In this document: one piece after another, positions 60,176 to 64,000 of the stretch
Layout of the letters: every line of letters starts with the position of its first letter
Position numbering within the stretch: position 1 is the stretch's first letter
Assembly (NCBI GenBank): GCA_905221605.1
Contig: CAJNDS010002390.1
Span: forward strand, 570,239-634,238
Length of the DNA stretch: 64,000 nucleotides
Source: Symbiodinium natans
Lineage: Eukaryota; Sar; Dinophyceae; Suessiales; Symbiodiniaceae
Reading direction: 5' to 3'
Notes under the pieces: generated by a model
The model's input: the letters and a program-made list of their open reading frames with translations, nothing else
Told to the model about the DNA's origin: nothing
The model's database searches: none
Translations under genes and position numbers: made by a program

Positions 60176-60540
60176 GTAGGTTTCAGGGGTTTAGGGGTTT
60201 AGGGGTTTCGGCTTTAAGGTTTAGGGTTTAGGGTTTAGGGTTTAGGGGTTTCGGCTTTAAGGTTTTGGGGTTTTATCTGCATTTAGCCAGGTTTTTGGGC
60301 TTCGGCTTTGAGGTTTAGAGGGTTTATAAGCATTTAGCTAGGTTTCAGGGGTTTAGGGTTTATCTTTAAGCCCCAAAACCTTTTTCTTTTGTAGGTTACC
60401 TAAGAATCCTATAAGGGGCTAGGAGAACCGACAAAAAGAGCCGGGATTGGGTTCTCAATAAGGCAGGGTGTATGGATGAGGGTCCGGGGTGCGAGGCTTA
60501 TGATTTTAACACACTAGGCTTCGGGTATTGAAGCTTTAGG

Positions 60541-60780
60541 GTTTTTCGGGTGTGTGTGTGTGTGTGTGTGTGTGTCAGTCACAAGGGGCTCAAGGAGGGA
60601 CCCTTAGAAGGGACCTTAGGGCTTTGGGGTTCTTTGGGGGTTATTTGCGGGCTACATAGGTCTAGAGGGACTATATAAGGTATAGATACAAATATAAATA
60701 AATAAATATAAATATAGATCTAAATAAATAAATATATATATATATATATATCTATATGAGAGAGAGAGAGAAGGGTTATA
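60541..60780. repeat. (GT)n, then TA/GA-rich microsatellites
   Basis: About 13 GT units at 60548-60574, and (TA)n plus (GA)n at 60675-60772. Confidence 0.9.
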
Positions 60781-61558
60781 TAGGCGCATAAAATTAAGGG
60801 TCCCTTCTAGGGGTCCCTCCTTATACCCCTCAAGTGTGTGCGCTCGTGGGCCCTTATGCAGCTTGAGTGACGGCCAACAAGCGGGCACTTGCGGGGGGGG
60901 GGGGGGGGGGGGGGGGGTGGGCATGTGGTTTAGGGTTTAGGGTTTGGGGTTTCAGGTTTAGGGTTAGGGGCTTGCTGTCTTCAACCTGCGTTATGTGTGT
61001 CTCGCGACGATTTCAAAAGCTCAAAGTCTGAAACTTCAAAGTGTTAGGGTTTAGGGTTTCGGGTTTAGGGTTTAGGGTTTATGGCGAGGGGCCAAGACCC
61101 TTTAAAACCATAACTCGAAACTCTCCCTAAGCAAATTTTCGCAGGGCCAACCGCCGGTTGAGGCTTTAGGATTTGGGCCGCAAGCCCCAAGACATTTGAG
61201 GGTTTGAGTGTTGTGGTTTCGGGGTCAGGGGTACATTATAGCCCCTTGCCTGCCGCTTGTCTCTCGGTGCCCGATAGGCCTTAATGAAGGAATCGGTTCA
61301 GGCTTTTGGGCTTGGGCTTCAGGACTATACCGAGATTCCTTTTTATGAGCTACATCACATACGAACCCTAAACCGGACGGGGAGATCAGGGTTTAGGGTT
61401 CGGGTTTTCCTCAATAAGGGCGTTTACAATGTCAGGGTACCTGAATTACTGGGGTCCTTCAAGGGGATCCTTTTGTTTTAGGGCCCATAAGGGGCCTTAT
61501 TTTCGGAAACTCCAATATATGAAGGGGTATTGGGCTCTTCGGGAGAGTCGCCGCTGAG

Positions 61559-61609
61559 GACATAACACGTTCAGACGACATCAGCGCATCCCCGGCGTCG
61601 CGGCCCGGA
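61559..61609 (+). CDS. Possible terminal exon of the amide-hydrolase gene
   Basis: Open, phase-0 segment reading DITRSDDISASPASRPG between acceptor GCTGAG and donor GTTTCG. It has no recognisable motif. It is listed only because phase and position would allow it to follow exon 17. Confidence 0.25.
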
Positions 61610-61633
61610 GTTTCGGGGTCACCCTTTAAAACC

Positions 61634-61745
61634 TACACCCTAAACCCTAAACCCTAAACCCTAAACCCTAAACCCTAAACCCTAAACCCTAAACCCTAAA
61701 CCCTAAACCCTAAACCCTAAACCCCTAAACCCCTAAACCCCTAAA
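61634..61745 (+). repeat. (CCCTAAA)n then (CCCCTAAA)n array
   Basis: About 12 heptamers followed by three octamers. Confidence 0.95.
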
Positions 61746-61835
61746 CCCTAAACTACGAAACCTTGAAACTCAGACGCTAAACCCGAGGCCCGAAACCCTA
61801 CTGGGCACTGGGACTATCTGCTGCAACCTAATTTG

Positions 61836-62000
61836 AAGGGTCCATGTACCCATTAGTGTATACCTGGGCCGGGAAGGGGTTTATACATCGTAGCTTTAGG
61901 CCCTAAACCCTAAACCCTAAACCCTAAACCCTAAACCCTAAACCCTAAACCCTAAACCCTAAACCCTAAACCCTAATGATATATGGTACATGGAGCCTTG
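61836..62000. mobile_element. Family B foldback element containing a telomere-type array
   Basis: Outer arms AAGGGTCCATGTACC and GGTACATGGAGCCTT enclose about ten CCCTAAA units (61901-61975). Confidence 0.7.
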
Positions 62001-62164
62001 GGGTTGCCTTCTTTACAGAATTCTGAAGTACGGGCCCTTGGGTTATATAGGGTATACAAGGGGTATTAAGGCCCATAGCAAGGAACCATGTAGCCAACCT
62101 AAGATATAACCCGAACTCCAAAGATCCATTCTCCATCTCACTCCCTACATCCTTCTATCTGTCC

Positions 62165-62345
62165 CCCGCCCTCCCTCTCTTTTTTTCAGGCTGTCTTGCT
62201 CTGTGTCGCTCTCTCCCTCTCTCTCTCCCCGTCTCTCTTGCTCTTTCTCTCGTTCTCTCTCTCTCTCTCTTGCTTTTGTGCCGGTCTACTGTTCAAATCT
62301 CCCTTTCTTTTTCTCAGCTACTCCCTCCCTCTCTCCCTCCGTGCC
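62165..62345 (+). repeat. Pyrimidine-rich (CTCTCT) tract
   Basis: Irregular CT-rich stretch; the Ser/Leu/Phe-rich ORFs across it are not genes. Confidence 0.85.
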
Positions 62346-62576
62346 TCTGGTGTGTGCCTTTGGCCAAGGCGCCCTTGCACGTGAACGTGTGAGTCGGAGG
62401 GTTTAAGGCATCTGGGAAGTCTTGGGATCGCCTCTGCCCTGTTTAAAAGGACAGCGGCTGCTTTAAGGGCATCCAGAGACTCCTGGTGCTTGGTTTAGGG
62501 TTTAGGGTTTAGGGTTTAGGGTTTAGGGTTTAGGGTTTAGGGTTCAGGGCTTGTACAGAAAGCTGCTGTGAGGTAG

Positions 62577-62612
62577 ATGGCGGTGCCGGCACCGCGGCGC
62601 GCTTACCGGCGA
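62577..62612 (+). CDS. Second unidentified gene, candidate first exon
   Basis: ATG followed by MAVPAPRRAYRR and donor GTCAAA, phase 0. A TTTAGGG array lies just upstream. Confidence 0.4.
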
Positions 62613-62683
62613 GTCAAAGATAATTTCCACAACCAACCAACCCCTCCCTCCACTTTGCCAAAGATGCGCCGCCATGGTGAATC

Positions 62684-62797
62684 CTAGGATGCCCAGTAGT
62701 ACCCTTATTCCCTTTTTGGGGGTTTAGGTTCCCTTGTAAACCCCTTTAATCAAAAAAGCGCACCCTTTTTAAGCCTAGGTTACTGGGCAGCCTAGAA
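62684..62797. mobile_element. Foldback/MITE-like element, family A
   Basis: Arms CTAGGATGCCCAGTAGTACC and GGTTACTGGGCAGCCTAG. Confidence 0.65.
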
Positions 62798-62997
62798 TCT
62801 TGAGGTGAACGAGGTATCCCAGAGTTCTCATGACCCGGCCAGCTCCAAGCCCAAGCCGTACAGAGTCTGTGCATTCAGGATTTTAAGCCACTCTGGAGGA
62901 ACACTGCACACCTAGAAAAGTATGAAGAGACCCATTCAATGGAGGTACCGTTCCCTTTTAACTGGGTCGTGTGGGTTTGCCCCATTTGGAGTCAAGG

Positions 62998-63057
62998 CGC
63001 GCCAACCTCAACTACCAGGACAAGCGCTACGCGAAGGAACGCCGGCTCTCGGACAGC
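62998..63057 (+). CDS. Second unidentified gene, candidate exon 2
   Basis: 60 bp, phase 0, acceptor AAGG, donor GTAGGG; reads RANLNYQDKRYAKERRLSDS. Very basic and probably helical. Confidence 0.45.
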
Positions 63058-63696
63058 GTAGGGACCCTAAACCCTAAACTCTAAACCCTAAGCCCTAACC
63101 CCTAAACCCTAAACCCTAGACCCTAAACCCTAAACCCTAAACCCTAAACCCCGAACCGGGGTGTGGTAGGGGGGATTGTAGGCTTGTCGAGTCTTGATTT
63201 CTGCTGATATTGAGCTTGGCACCTGCACATTGCCTGAAAACCCTCAACCCTACAAACCCTGTTTAATCCCGAAACCCCTAGCATGTGATCCGGCGTTGGG
63301 ACTGCACAACTGGGATGCTGCTGCGGCTGGGGATTCACAGAACTGCAAACCCTAAACCCTACTGTAAACCCTAAACCTTAAGCCCTAAGCCCTAAACCCT
63401 AAATCCTAAACCCTAAACCCTAAACCTCAGAGGCAGATCAATACGGTCGAGTCAACATCCTGGTGAGGCAAGATGTGGAGGGGTTTTCCTTTCCCCCCCA
63501 AAAAAAGAAAGATGTACTTCCATATGAGGGGGCAATATAAGGGCAATATAGGGGTTATCATCTCTTATTTTTTGGGGGTTCTTAAGCAAGAAGTACTTAG
63601 GGTACATGGAATAGGTGGGCATCTGGATGGGTTTTCCCCAAATCCAAAACAATTTACCCTGAACCCAACTCTGAACCCTATAAACCCTATTTCGAG

Positions 63697-63775
63697 GACG
63701 GCAAGGCCTACAACGCGGATGGCTTTCAGCAATACTACGGCGCCAACTACCTGCGCCGCAGTCGCTTTTATGGGG
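63697..63775 (+). CDS. Second unidentified gene, candidate exon 3
   Basis: Acceptor TCGAG, then DGKAYNADGFQQYYGANYLR then RSRFYG, donor GTGTAG. The gene appears to continue towards the window end (63927 onward, GDIVLRHGCRKIKSFG). Function not recognised. Confidence 0.5.
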
Positions 63776-64000
63776 GTGTAGGATTTAGGGTTTGGGGTTT
63801 AGGGTTTAGGGTTTGGGGTTTGGGGTTTGGGGTTTAGGGTTAGGAGGGTTTGGGGTCTAGAGGTTTGTTTGGGTTTTCGGTTGGAACCTCGGGCCCTTGG
63901 GCCACCCCCATCAACCCTATTGCCCCAGGCGATATTGTTCTTCGCCATGGTTGCCGAAAGATCAAAAGCTTCGGGTTTTTGTTCAACACGGTCTCGAGTT

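Overview
The window is eukaryotic nuclear DNA, most likely from a dinoflagellate. Three things point there. First, plant-type telomeric heptamers (TTTAGGG/CCCTAAA) are scattered through almost every non-coding stretch. Second, both long terminal repeats of a large retroelement carry a 13-nt exact match to the 3' end of the dinoflagellate spliced leader. Third, the genes are many tiny GC-rich exons with GT...AG or GT...AGG introns. The assembly contains one 100-N scaffold gap (40775-40874).

Layout. 1-18.9 kb: telomere-type arrays, foldback (MITE-like) elements and short candidate exons of at least one unidentified + strand gene. 19.0-60.2 kb: a multi-exon + strand gene that I reconstruct as a choloylglycine hydrolase / linear amide C-N hydrolase family Ntn-hydrolase (signal peptide, nucleophile Cys, GINE, VMTN and SRFVR motifs spread over about 17 exons). 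Its longest intron (27.49-56.84 kb) holds a 28-kb LTR retrotransposon (27946-55967; identical 309-bp LTRs; 4-bp flanking duplication ACAT). 62.6-64 kb: the start of a second unidentified multi-exon gene.

Retroelement. In order it encodes a gag with two CCCH zinc fingers, an unusual retropepsin, the thumb/connection half of a Ty3-like reverse transcriptase plus RNase H, an HHCC/DD35E integrase with a GPW module, a Rossmann/methyltransferase-like region, and only then the fingers/palm half of the reverse transcriptase with YVDD. Its RT is therefore split and permuted. Two accessory ORFs follow before the 3' LTR: a KptA/Tpt1-type RNA 2'-phosphotransferase, and a 1345-aa protein with C2H2, RanBP2-type and SWIM-like zinc modules, a membrane segment and a phospholipase-D-type nuclease domain. 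A short hairpin-forming repeat recurs at least nine times along the element.

Nested element. A 10.7-kb terminal-inverted-repeat DNA transposon (31465-42180) sits inside the retroelement's pol at a TA dinucleotide. Removing it joins protease and RT reading frames exactly. It carries its own genes, including a multi-exon gene whose introns hold the same telomere-type repeats, a transposase-like ORF fragment next to the gap, and a short array of evenly spaced palindromes.

All gene calls rest on reading translated motifs by eye. No database search, splice evidence or transcript data was available.
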